In this document: positions 28,937 through 37,969 of the stretch, piece after piece
How the letters are laid out: each line of letters begins with the position of its first letter
Numbering within the stretch: the stretch's first letter is position 1
Program-made: the position numbers and the translations under genes
Origin: Flavobacteriaceae bacterium MAR_2010_72
Lineage (GTDB): Bacteria; Bacteroidota; Bacteroidia; Flavobacteriales; Flavobacteriaceae
NCBI GenBank assembly: GCA_003550275.1
Contig: QXCW01000002.1
Coordinates: forward strand, 2,913,501-2,977,500
Direction: 5' to 3'
Length of the DNA: 64,000 nt
Notes under the pieces: model-generated
Database searches by the model: none
What the model was told of the DNA's origin: nothing
The model's input: only the letters and a program-made list of their open reading frames with translations

Positions 28937-30547
28937 TTAAAAATCTAACTCACTCACCACAAGTTTCTCAATAATAAGTTTTGAATGGTTTTTTGAGATT
29001 AATTTTAAGGTCTTCATAAGATAATTGGGGAAGAATATTTCGGTCATAACTGTTTGCCCGTTATTATAGAACACTTCAATAGAGGTTTTATCAATAAGTA
29101 TTTGGACATGGATTTTATCTTGAACAGTATCAAAAGGGGCAACTGAAATTTTATCTGCGAATTTTTCTGAAAATGACAAATCTCCTGATTTTGTTCGATC
29201 AATAAAATAGTGTTGCACTATATTATCAATCCCAAACTCAACTACATCTCCTTGATCATTTTCTAAACTAAAGGTATATCTATCCTGACTCAAATTGGAA
29301 AGCTCAATTTCGACTACAGCTTTATCAAGTGCTATATCATCGCTGGATGTAATATTATACGTTTTATCAAATTCAATATTAGCTTTTTGCAAAATAGTTT
29401 TCTTGAAAGTATCCAACTCTTTTACGGGTTCTGAAAAAAGCATATAACTACCGTCTACCACTTTTAGTTTTAGTTCTCTTGCAATAGTCATCGCACTACG
29501 CCAAGTTGCAGTAGGAACTTCTTTTGCATAATCCCAATTAGACATCCAGCCAATAAATAACTTTCTACCATCGGTTTCAGGTACATTAGCCCAAGTAACT
29601 CCTGCATAATTATCTCGTCCATAGTCTAACCATTTGGTTTCTATTTTTTCCAAGTCTTTAGCAAAAGTTGAGTCTAAAACAAAGGTTTTACCATCAAAAT
29701 CCCCTACAAAATATTGAGTCCCTGAACCACCATTGATGAATCCGGGATTTATACTTTGTATTAATACCCATTTGATTTGTTCAGTCCCCTCAATTTTCAT
29801 AGGAAAAATATCCGGACATTCCCAAACACCTCCATGTTCTCCGACGGTCTCTCCAAAGTCTGATAGAAGTTCCCAATCTTTTAAATTAGAAGAGCTGTAA
29901 AAAAATGACTTTTCGTAAGTTGCCAAAACCATTAACCATTGTTCACGTTCATTATCCCAATACACTTTTGGATCTCTAAAATCTTTAATACCCGGATTTG
30001 GCAACACTGGGTTACCATCATATTTGGTCCAAGTTTGCCCTTCATCTAAAGAATAAGCAATGGCCTGACTTTGAAAATCAATTGCACCTTCCTGTTCCCC
30101 TTTTATATCATGATACGTAAAAATGGCCACAACAGGAATCTTTCCATCCCTACCAAATCCTGACGTATTGTTTACATCAACAACTGCACTTCCAGAAAAT
30201 ATATAACCCAAACTATCAGGATACAATGCAATTGGCTGCTCTTTCCAAACAATTAGGTCTTCACTAACGGCATGACCCCAATGCATGGGACCCCAAACAT
30301 TATCGTCTGGATAATATTGAAAATATAGATGATACTTACCGTTTAGATAAAACATCCCGTTGGGATCGTTCATCCAGTTTGATTTTGGAGTAAAATGAAA
30401 ATTGGGTCTATATAATTGTTCTTCAGAAGTATTCACTGACATTTCTTCAACTTTATTTTTATTCGAATCTTTACAAGCACAAACAAGTACAAATAGCAGA
30501 CTAAATAGTATGCAATTTAAATTCGGACTAGTATTATTTGCCTTCAC
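28937..30547 (-). CDS. GH32 fructan beta-fructosidase / levanase lipoprotein
   Basis: Releases fructose from fructans (levan or inulin) or sucrose. The lipobox near residue 24 (LVCACKDS) places it on the cell surface or in the periplasm. The catalytic triad of GH32 is complete: WMNDPNG with nucleophile Asp61, FRDPK with Asp192, and VWECPD with acid/base Glu243. A five-blade propeller (about 48-375) is followed by a beta-sandwich domain. Its start overlaps the end of the MFS gene upstream by 14 bases. Endo or exo action and preferred linkage cannot be read from the sequence. Confidence 0.94.
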   Translation of the reverse strand: MKANNTSPNLNCILFSLLFVLVCACKDSNKNKVEEMSVNTSEEQLYRPNFHFTPKSNWMNDPNGMFYLNGKYHLYFQYYPDDNVWGPMHWGHAVSEDLIVWKEQPIALYPDSLGYIFSGSAVVDVNNTSGFGRDGKIPVVAIFTYHDIKGEQEGAIDFQSQAIAYSLDEGQTWTKYDGNPVLPNPGIKDFRDPKVYWDNEREQWLMVLATYEKSFFYSSSNLKDWELLSDFGETVGEHGGVWECPDIFPMKIEGTEQIKWVLIQSINPGFINGGSGTQYFVGDFDGKTFVLDSTFAKDLEKIETKWLDYGRDNYAGVTWANVPETDGRKLFIGWMSNWDYAKEVPTATWRSAMTIARELKLKVVDGSYMLFSEPVKELDTFKKTILQKANIEFDKTYNITSSDDIALDKAVVEIELSNLSQDRYTFSLENDQGDVVEFGIDNIVQHYFIDRTKSGDLSFSEKFADKISVAPFDTVQDKIHVQILIDKTSIEVFYNNGQTVMTEIFFPNYLMKTLKLISKNHSKLIIEKLVVSELDF

Positions 30548-31883
30548 TTTTTACTAATTTTTTACTCAATTCTTCCAATGACAATCCTTTAGTTTCTGGC
30601 ATTACAAAAAGGGCAAAGAGCAATTGTAGCACCATCATCCCTGCAAAAAAGGCGAAAATAATCCAAGGATCATCTTTTAATATTCCTGATTGCTCATCTA
30701 AAAAAACAGGTGTCAATAGCGTAATGATTGCCGCAAACACCCAATGTGTTCCACACCCAAAAGAGTTCCCCATTGCGCGTACCTTATTCGGAAATATTTC
30801 AGAAATAAATACCCAAATAATTGCACCTTGACCAATTGCATGAGCAGCAACAAAGGTTACTATAAATGTGAGTAGAATTCCGGCTCCAGCATCAGTTTTA
30901 AAGGCCCACGCTACAACCGATAAACTAATGATATATCCAATCGAACCTATAATTAACAATTGCCTACGCCCAAACTTATCAATCAAACTCATCCCAATAA
31001 TTGTAAAAATTAGGTTGGCCAATCCCACATAGACTGAAGCCAAAAACGGATTTTCCACACCTGCACGACCAAAAATTTCGGGAGCATAGTAGAGTAAAAA
31101 ATTTATACCTGAGAGTTGATTGAAAAATGCTATTAGAAATGCCAAAAGCAATGGAAAACTATACATTTTTGTAAACACACTTTTAGTATCCTTCTCCACT
31201 GTGTTCAGTTCTTCTTTAATTTCTAAAAGTTTTGTAGAGGCTAAAGTTTCATCATGTGTGATTCTCAATACTGACAAGGCTTCATCTTCATTTGCATTTT
31301 TAAGAACCAGCCAACGCGGGCTTCTTGGCACACCTAAAATCATAAAGCAATATATCAGTGCAGGTATAGCTTCAACGCCTAACATCCATCGCCAATCGTT
31401 AGCACCATCAAAACCTTTTAACCAAAGATTTGAAAAGTAGGCCACTAAAATTCCAAAAACAATATTGAACTGGTACAAGGCTACGAGTTTGCCTCGATTT
31501 TGTGCACTCGAAATTTCTGAAATATACATCGGAGCAACTACTGATGATGCTCCCACGGCAAGACCACCAATAAATCTAAAGAGTGAGAATGAGTATTTAT
31601 CGAGCGCCAATGCAGAACCAAGAGCTGAAATCAAAAACAATACACCAATCCAAAACAAGGTTTTTTTACGACCATACTTGTCTGCTGGAATACCTCCCAC
31701 TAGTGCCCCGATTACAGTGCCCCAAAGGGCCATTGACATGATAAATGTTCCATGAAATAAGGGCGAGGTATTCCATAATGCTTTTATGGGCTCATTGGCA
31801 CCTGAAATTACTACAGTATCAAAGCCAAATAAAAATCCAGCAACAGCAACAGTTATGGACCAGAATAAAGTCTTATTTTTCAT
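30534..31883 (-). CDS. sugar-porter MFS transporter (fructose/hexose type)
   Basis: A 449-residue inner-membrane symporter of the sugar-porter family, as shown by the conserved loops DKYGRKKTLF and DKFGRRQLL, RFIGGLAVGASSVVAPMYISEI, and the closing PETKGLSLEEL. It has about 12 membrane spans. First gene of an operon with GH32 and fructokinase, so fructose import is the best guess. A perfect LacI-type palindrome lies about 85 bases before its start. Confidence 0.92.
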   Translation of the reverse strand: MKNKTLFWSITVAVAGFLFGFDTVVISGANEPIKALWNTSPLFHGTFIMSMALWGTVIGALVGGIPADKYGRKKTLFWIGVLFLISALGSALALDKYSFSLFRFIGGLAVGASSVVAPMYISEISSAQNRGKLVALYQFNIVFGILVAYFSNLWLKGFDGANDWRWMLGVEAIPALIYCFMILGVPRSPRWLVLKNANEDEALSVLRITHDETLASTKLLEIKEELNTVEKDTKSVFTKMYSFPLLLAFLIAFFNQLSGINFLLYYAPEIFGRAGVENPFLASVYVGLANLIFTIIGMSLIDKFGRRQLLIIGSIGYIISLSVVAWAFKTDAGAGILLTFIVTFVAAHAIGQGAIIWVFISEIFPNKVRAMGNSFGCGTHWVFAAIITLLTPVFLDEQSGILKDDPWIIFAFFAGMMVLQLLFALFVMPETKGLSLEELSKKLVKSEGK

Positions 31884-31967
31884 TAGGATAGTTGGTTAGA
31901 CACTGTAAAATAAAGCATTACCAACCAATTATCTATAACTTTATTAAAAACCAAACCAAATTCAGGA

Positions 31968-31981
31968 CGAAAACGTTTTCG
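31968..31981. promoter_or_regulatory. LacI-type operator between MFS porter and sodium symporter genes
   Basis: A perfect 14-bp palindrome, CGAAAACGTTTTCG, in the 205-base divergent space. It is 85 bases from the start of the MFS-GH32-kinase operon and 107 bases from the start of the sodium:solute symporter gene, so it could control either or both. Confidence 0.88.
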
Positions 31982-32088
31982 CTTTTAGGAAAGAAAAATG
32001 AAATAAATAGTTGACTAAAAATGGCGAAGCACAAAAAAATCAATTAATATTACAAATCAATTTATCACTCACCTTAAATTAGCGTCTT

Positions 32089-33927
32089 ATGATTTCATTG
32101 AATGCTTATGACTATGCTTTTATCATTGGTTTCTTTTTGATAACACTTACTATAGGCTTTGTAGTTTCTAAAAAGTCTGGTAAAAGCTCTTCAGAATACT
32201 TTCTTTCAGGGCGAACAATGCCTTGGTGGCTTCTAGGTGTGTCAATGGTGGCAACAACATTCTCAACAGATACTCCAAATTTAGTAACGGATATTGTACG
32301 AAACCAAGGGGTTAGCGGAAACTGGGTCTGGTGGGCATTTTTAATTACAGGTTTATTAACTGTTTTTGTTTATGCTAAATTATGGCGTAAATCTGGAGTC
32401 AATACCGATATAGAATTTTATGAATTGCGCTATGGTGGCAAGCCTGCCAAATTTTTAAGAGCCTTTAGAGCCATCTATCTAGGGGTTATTTTTAATGTAT
32501 TGGCAATGGCAGCTGTAACATTAGCAGCTATAAAAATTGGACAAATTATGTTGGGATTAAGTCCCCTACAGACCGTTGGTATCGCTGGTGTTGTAACTGT
32601 AATATTTAGTGCTGCTGGAGGCTTCAAAGGCGTAGTGTATACTGATTTCCTTTTGTTCTTTGTAGCAATGTTTGGTGGTGTAGCGGCAGCCTATTATTGT
32701 GTTAACTTACCAGAAGTAGGAGGATTAAATTCTTTATTGCAGAATGAACTTGTTGCAGATAAGCTAAATATTTTTCCTTCATTTGATGACAGGGAAACAT
32801 TAATCACCTTGTTAATCATACCCTTGGCAGTACAATGGTGGAGCGCTTGGTATCCTGGCGCAGAACCTGGAGGTGGAGGCTATATTGCCCAGCGGATGCT
32901 TGCTGCCAAAGATGAAAATCATGCGATAGGTGCTACTTTTTTCTTTAATATTTTACATTATGCATTAAGGCCTTGGCCTTGGATTTTAGTTGCATTGGCT
33001 TCGTTGGTACTTTATCCGGATGTTGCGAGCATTCAGCAGGCATTCCCTAATATTGCTGAAGATAAATTAGGTCACGATTTGGCATATTCTGCTATGCTTA
33101 CCAAACTTCCTAATGGACTTCTAGGAATTGTTCTCACATCTCTTGTAGCTGCTTATATGTCTACAATTTCTACCCACCTTAATTGGGGATCGTCCTATAT
33201 TGTGAATGACTTTTATGTACAGCATATAAATAAAAAAGCCTCCCAAAAAGAACTTGTTAATATAGGAAGGGCTTCAACAGTACTTTTAATGGTAGTGTCT
33301 GCGGCATTGGCCCTTGTTCTTACAAATGCGTTACAATTATTTAATATAATACTGATGTTTGGAGCTGGTACTGGGCTCATTTTTATTTTGAGATGGTTCT
33401 GGTGGCGCATTAATGCTTGGGGTGAAATTTCTGCTATGTTTGTATCTGGAGTTATTTCAATTCTAATCAATTTTTCAGGTTTTGGACTTTTTATGTTTGG
33501 CGGTAACGATAGTAATGGGTTAGCCGTTGAGGGTGTGATGCCAGGTTGGATGACCTATCCCTTTGTAGTTTTGGTGACGACTATAGTCTGGATATTGGTA
33601 ACTTACCTTACTGCATCTGAAACAAATGAAACATTGTATGATTTTTATAAAAAAATACAACCTGGAGGTCCTGGCTGGCAAAAAATTGTCAATCAAAGTA
33701 AAAAAGAAGGTGTTTCTATTGTACAAAATGAAAACCAGAAATGGAACGTTCCTTCAGGAATTTTAGCCACAATAGTTGGTTGTATAGTTATATATAGTGC
33801 CTTGTTTGCAACAGGATATTGGATCTATGGCGAGCATTTCAAAGCAAGTATTATAACAGTTGTTGTTGTGTTTTTTTCATTTATACTGAAAAGACTTTGG
33901 GGAAAAATAAAAGCAGTTGTATTTTAA
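32089..33927 (+). CDS. sodium:solute symporter (SSS family)
   Basis: A 612-residue inner-membrane protein with about 14-15 hydrophobic segments. It has the SSS-family features SSSEYFLSGRTMPWW near residue 37, the early VATTFSTDTPNLVTDIV stretch, and a WWSAWYPGAEPGGGGYIAQR loop. It imports a small solute with Na+. The substrate is uncertain: the promoter region shares the LacI operator of the fructose operon, while the gene lies directly next to alginate genes, and SSS porters are known for alginate products in Vibrio. It converges on the modular PL6 gene, with 82 bases between in which I saw no clear terminator. Confidence 0.88.
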   Translation: MISLNAYDYAFIIGFFLITLTIGFVVSKKSGKSSSEYFLSGRTMPWWLLGVSMVATTFSTDTPNLVTDIVRNQGVSGNWVWWAFLITGLLTVFVYAKLWRKSGVNTDIEFYELRYGGKPAKFLRAFRAIYLGVIFNVLAMAAVTLAAIKIGQIMLGLSPLQTVGIAGVVTVIFSAAGGFKGVVYTDFLLFFVAMFGGVAAAYYCVNLPEVGGLNSLLQNELVADKLNIFPSFDDRETLITLLIIPLAVQWWSAWYPGAEPGGGGYIAQRMLAAKDENHAIGATFFFNILHYALRPWPWILVALASLVLYPDVASIQQAFPNIAEDKLGHDLAYSAMLTKLPNGLLGIVLTSLVAAYMSTISTHLNWGSSYIVNDFYVQHINKKASQKELVNIGRASTVLLMVVSAALALVLTNALQLFNIILMFGAGTGLIFILRWFWWRINAWGEISAMFVSGVISILINFSGFGLFMFGGNDSNGLAVEGVMPGWMTYPFVVLVTTIVWILVTYLTASETNETLYDFYKKIQPGGPGWQKIVNQSKKEGVSIVQNENQKWNVPSGILATIVGCIVIYSALFATGYWIYGEHFKASIITVVVVFFSFILKRLWGKIKAVVF

Positions 33928-34009
33928 TCCTAAAAGAAACTGAAAATTTCCAAAAACGATGTGTTGAGCTTTTCAAAATAAGAAAAACTCCTATTATAGT
34001 TTGTTATTT

Positions 34010-36541
34010 TTAATGTGAAACCATAATCATTTTTGTCTGGTTCGATTGACCATCAGAAGCCTTCAAAACATAGGTGCCGTTGGCAAACCGTGACATGTCC
34101 AATTTCATTTCTGTTTCATTTGAATCGACTACTTTTTCCAATAGCTTTCTTCCATCTATAGTATAAACTTGAATTAATTTTACATTGTTTCTAATGTTTT
34201 TTACTGTCAAAATATCCTTAACAGGGTTAGGGAACATTTTTATTTGATCGGTAACTTGATGATCATTTACTGAAAGTGTGGAGGCATTACCATAAAATTC
34301 TACCTCATGTAAAGTTGTAAATCTGCTGGAACTGCCAACTTGCCCGTTGCCAATAATTTTCACATATTTTGTACCTTCAGCCATAGAAGGCAGTACAAAA
34401 GCTTTTAAACTTGCATCTGTATTACTTACTAAATCTCCAGGAGGAAATGGATTGGAGAAATCTTCATCGGCAATTCCTGTTGAAGACACCCAAATTTGCA
34501 AATAGTACGTTTTTGCATTGGTTGTGGCAATATCTACCAATTGCAAGTCAAAAGCACCTTTTAAATCATAAATTATAACGGGGTTGTTGCCTGCACCTCC
34601 ATTTATATTGCCATCCCCGGCCCATTGCGTGCCAAAATTCTTATCTAAACTATTAATGGCATAATTAAATTTAGTAGTTCCGTTTACTTCTTCGTTAGAA
34701 AAATAGGCCACATCGGCATCAGAAGCAAGAGCGTTTATTAGGTTTAAACCATCACGTGGGTCTGGTGGTGGCGGTGCCTCTTGTGTAATGGTTAAGGTTC
34801 TTACAATATCGTCACCCCCCGGATCCTGGGTAAAAGTTACTGTACCTATTCTACTTACTATATCGGTGTTTTCAGTAACCGTAACCGATACAGTTGCATC
34901 ACCGGTCCCCGATGAAGGACTAATGGTTGTTATCCAAGCATCATTGGACACCGCAGACCAGCCAACGTTGGCAGTAACGGAAACATCATAACTAGCTGCA
35001 ACATGCGTAAGCGTTGGCAAACTACCAACAATTAATGATTCAGGAATGGTGATGGTACAATTGCCGTCTGTTATGTTAACGCCCAAATTATCAACGAAAC
35101 AAGCGCCAATGCCGTAACCAACCATAGCATCAGTTATTGGTGTATATGTACCCATATCGGCACCTTTACCTAATGCACCAGAAAACGTAAATATTTCACC
35201 CGAAGGTGTAGCTATAATCCCAGTATTTTCAGTAAAACCTGCATTAGTTGCACCCAAGGTCGTGCCTAAATAAACATTCCCATCATAGGTTAATGCCGTA
35301 CCAAGACCCGCATAATCCGCATTAATTACTGGTGTTATATTTGAGTTTCCAGAATCAAAATAAATTAAGTTGTTATTTATATTTCCCGTTGGATCGGTTG
35401 ATCCTTGAGCCACGTTATAATACAAAGGAGCATTGGTGTTTACAATCGTGTTATTATTGAGATTGAGATTTGTAACTTTTTGATAGCCATTTGTCATACT
35501 TGTAGAAGAACAAACCACTGCATTGCTATCGTTTCCTCCTAAAAATGTGATACCATTATTCCATTGCGCTTGATCTAATACGTTAATACAATCTTGAATG
35601 TAATTGTTAGTAATTGTTTGGTAGCTATCGACAATTCTAATGCCTCCAGTACCGTCAACATTTTCACCTAAAAAGTAATTGCCATCAACTGTGGTATGCG
35701 AACCGTGACGTAACACCAAAGAGCCTCTACATCTTCTAAAAGTGTTATTAGAATACGTGTTGCCTTTGCTTTTATTAGTAATGATTTCATTTTCACCATC
35801 GGCTTGAACAAAATAATTATTGCTAACTATCACATTGCTATTTACATTTTGATACTCACTTGTCCCTATTCGAATCGTTTCGCTATCTCCAGAATTAGTT
35901 AACATAGGATCAACCTTTGGATAATTATAGAAATAGTTATTACTGATGGTGTGACCAACCACATCACAACGTGTGTTTGGTGTACCAGAACCATCGGGTG
36001 AGGCATTGTATCGAAGTTCCACTAAAATCATATTTCCAGAACTCGTTTTATTCATAATGGAACAGTTAATTACAGTATTATAAGTTCCATACAATACTAT
36101 CCAATTATGTTTTGTAGATGTGCCTGCTGGAGAACTCGATTGTAAACCATGTATGACACAATTTTGAATGATACTATTATTTGCATAGTCAGTTCCATCT
36201 CTGAATTCAATAAAATTGCTCGCGCCATTACCACCTTTCCAGTGAAAACCATCAACGATACAATAATCTCCACCAATTTTCAAGGTTTGGCCACCAGTAA
36301 ATTTAACCCCTCCAGGAGTCGCTGGTTTTAATGTAATAGGCATAGCTGCTGTGCCCACACCGTTAAATTTCATTGTTGCACTCGCACTATAGGTTCCATC
36401 TGCTAAAATCACTGTATCTCCAGGTGCAAGTGTTGTACTAAATGCTGTAGTAAGTGCCGAAGGGCTACTAATATAATGAGTAGTTTGCCCTAAAACAGTA
36501 GCAGAAAAGAGCAATAGTAAAAAAGTAGTGATTTTTCTCAT
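34010..36541 (-). CDS. modular PL6 alginate lyase with BACON and discoidin-like domains, T9SS cargo
   Basis: An 843-residue secreted lyase. After a signal peptide (to VLGQ, about 19), residues 20-480 form a right-handed beta-helix with the PL6 catalytic pair, Lys257 in NEIITNKSKG and Arg278 in SLVLRHG. A BACON domain follows at about 510-590 (WSAVSNDAWITTISPSSGTG). Next comes a discoidin/F5-8C-like domain at about 600-750 (YYLQIWVSSTG, SRFTTLHEVEFYG), and then a type IX sorting domain at about 765-843 (MFPNPVKDILTV..NGTYVLK). It cleaves alginate by beta-elimination outside the cell. The gene lies 68 bases after the jelly-roll gene and is probably driven from the same operator-promoter at 37703. 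Confidence 0.92.
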   Translation of the reverse strand: MRKITTFLLLLFSATVLGQTTHYISSPSALTTAFSTTLAPGDTVILADGTYSASATMKFNGVGTAAMPITLKPATPGGVKFTGGQTLKIGGDYCIVDGFHWKGGNGASNFIEFRDGTDYANNSIIQNCVIHGLQSSSPAGTSTKHNWIVLYGTYNTVINCSIMNKTSSGNMILVELRYNASPDGSGTPNTRCDVVGHTISNNYFYNYPKVDPMLTNSGDSETIRIGTSEYQNVNSNVIVSNNYFVQADGENEIITNKSKGNTYSNNTFRRCRGSLVLRHGSHTTVDGNYFLGENVDGTGGIRIVDSYQTITNNYIQDCINVLDQAQWNNGITFLGGNDSNAVVCSSTSMTNGYQKVTNLNLNNNTIVNTNAPLYYNVAQGSTDPTGNINNNLIYFDSGNSNITPVINADYAGLGTALTYDGNVYLGTTLGATNAGFTENTGIIATPSGEIFTFSGALGKGADMGTYTPITDAMVGYGIGACFVDNLGVNITDGNCTITIPESLIVGSLPTLTHVAASYDVSVTANVGWSAVSNDAWITTISPSSGTGDATVSVTVTENTDIVSRIGTVTFTQDPGGDDIVRTLTITQEAPPPPDPRDGLNLINALASDADVAYFSNEEVNGTTKFNYAINSLDKNFGTQWAGDGNINGGAGNNPVIIYDLKGAFDLQLVDIATTNAKTYYLQIWVSSTGIADEDFSNPFPPGDLVSNTDASLKAFVLPSMAEGTKYVKIIGNGQVGSSSRFTTLHEVEFYGNASTLSVNDHQVTDQIKMFPNPVKDILTVKNIRNNVKLIQVYTIDGRKLLEKVVDSNETEMKLDMSRFANGTYVLKASDGQSNQTKMIMVSH

Positions 36542-36609
36542 TTTATTGATTTTGTTTAGTTTGATAGCAATAATTTTCTTGACGCCTTATTTAATTGTAT
36601 TCATGAGCA

Positions 36610-37692
36610 TTACTTGACAATTAATCGTTCAATGTGAACCGTATGTAAGCCTTTTTTAAACCTAATAAAGTACAAACCTGAATTGAGATAAGACACATCA
36701 ATGGATTTTGAAATTGGGTTAATTTGGTGTATAATGCGCCCTAAATTATCATAAATGTTGATGCTGTTGTAACTATTGGGGGTTGCTTCAATAAGGGAAA
36801 CTTGACCACTTGCTGGATTAGGAACTATTCTAATCCCCTTTTCATTGAAATTAGAGTCATTGACTGATAAAGTTCCTGTTTCTTCTATACTAAAATCGGC
36901 AAATAAAACCTGTTCATCTCTTAAATCACCTGAATTAATCAAGCTTCGATAGATACCCCATTTTGGTCTTACAAATTCAGCATCAGTTTGCCAATTTTTT
37001 ATGGCATTGTTAGAGTAGCTAAATAAGGTAGCCATATCGCTTACCCTTTTAATTACTATAGAATAGGTACCTGAATCCAGGCTGGTATTAGTGCCATATT
37101 TTATGGTTTCAGTAACTTCAACCCACGTCCCTTTAAATGGTGCCAGATCGGTTTGTTGTAGTGTTGATTGCGACGATGCTTCAGCATAACGAAGCTCTAA
37201 TCGATCAGGTGTTCCTTTCCGAGCAGTAAGGGTGTACATGGGAGTTGCTTCATAAAGCCCTCCTACGGTTTTTAACTGGTGAATATGTGTAAAATTGGGA
37301 GACGATTGAAAACCTGCATCTAATTTAAATTTCCATTTGTAAATAACCGTTTCGCCCTCTACCCCTTTTAGATTATCGGGCGATTTGTCGTAGGTTTTTA
37401 TTTCGTTGCGTTGCCGATCAAAGTTTATACATCGGTCATTATCTGGCGATACGTGTATTTGAAATCGGAAAACATTGGTATTCAATTCGGCATCAAAAAC
37501 TTCGTCAATATGCCTCCCAAAGGCGGTATGGTTACAATCAGGATCTTCAACCGCGTCATATCCAGGGGCTAAAACGGAGTTGATTAATTCGTAAGTGTTC
37601 CCAGGTCCATCTGCATTCAATACTACTTGGGAGGCTACATTCTGTATTTGGAAAATCAATACAACACACAATATCAGTTTAGATTTCATCAT
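36610..37692 (-). CDS. secreted jelly-roll protein, putative polysaccharide lyase, T9SS cargo
   Basis: A 360-residue protein with a signal peptide (to NVASQ, about 22), a predicted beta-sandwich (about 25-275), and a C-terminal T9SS sorting domain (about 285-360, with VPNPASGQVSL and NSGLYFIRF). Segments such as DRQRNEIKTY, TVIYKWKFKL, FTHIHQLK and RPKWGIYRSL recall heparin-lyase-I-like lyases (PL13/PL20-type folds), but I cannot assign a CAZy family. A tandem GntR operator directly upstream ties it to the alginate regulon. It may be a lyase or a carbohydrate-binding protein. Confidence 0.7.
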   Translation of the reverse strand: MMKSKLILCVVLIFQIQNVASQVVLNADGPGNTYELINSVLAPGYDAVEDPDCNHTAFGRHIDEVFDAELNTNVFRFQIHVSPDNDRCINFDRQRNEIKTYDKSPDNLKGVEGETVIYKWKFKLDAGFQSSPNFTHIHQLKTVGGLYEATPMYTLTARKGTPDRLELRYAEASSQSTLQQTDLAPFKGTWVEVTETIKYGTNTSLDSGTYSIVIKRVSDMATLFSYSNNAIKNWQTDAEFVRPKWGIYRSLINSGDLRDEQVLFADFSIEETGTLSVNDSNFNEKGIRIVPNPASGQVSLIEATPNSYNSINIYDNLGRIIHQINPISKSIDVSYLNSGLYFIRFKKGLHTVHIERLIVK

Positions 37693-37702
37693 TAATCAAT
37701 AA

Positions 37703-37732
37703 TTGGTTTACCAGATTGGTTTACCAAATATA
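37703..37732 (-). promoter_or_regulatory. GntR tandem operator fused to -7 box of the jelly-roll/PL6 operon
   Basis: On the minus strand TATATTTG (37725-37732), a Bacteroidota -7 element of TAnnTTTG form, runs into two copies of TTGGTAAACCA (operator 37703-37727). The arrangement equals that at 38739, 46782 and 54032. No clear -33 TTG is visible here. The start codon is about 11 bases beyond the operator, so bound repressor would block transcription. The rest of the 277-base gap up to 37969 holds nothing I recognise. Confidence 0.85.
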
Positions 37733-37969
37733 GATTTTTTTTCATACCTTTTTTAAATTATTTAAAAAAATAATGTTAATATTTGATTTTAAGCCATTTG
37801 GCTCAATTGAAGAGGGTAGTATCATTTCATTAAAATACTATTGCCAAAGTTGTTTTATGGCTGCTGTTTTAAATGAATTTTATTATAATTAAAAACAGAT
37901 CTCCGATGAAGCCAGATATATTTTGTTTGATTTGCAACTAGCCCCTAGTAATCCATTTGTATTGTTGTC

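Noticed and set aside
36610-37692. Calling the jelly-roll protein a PL7 lyase.
   Set aside because: The RxELR, QIH and YFKxGxY motifs of PL7 in their proper order are absent.
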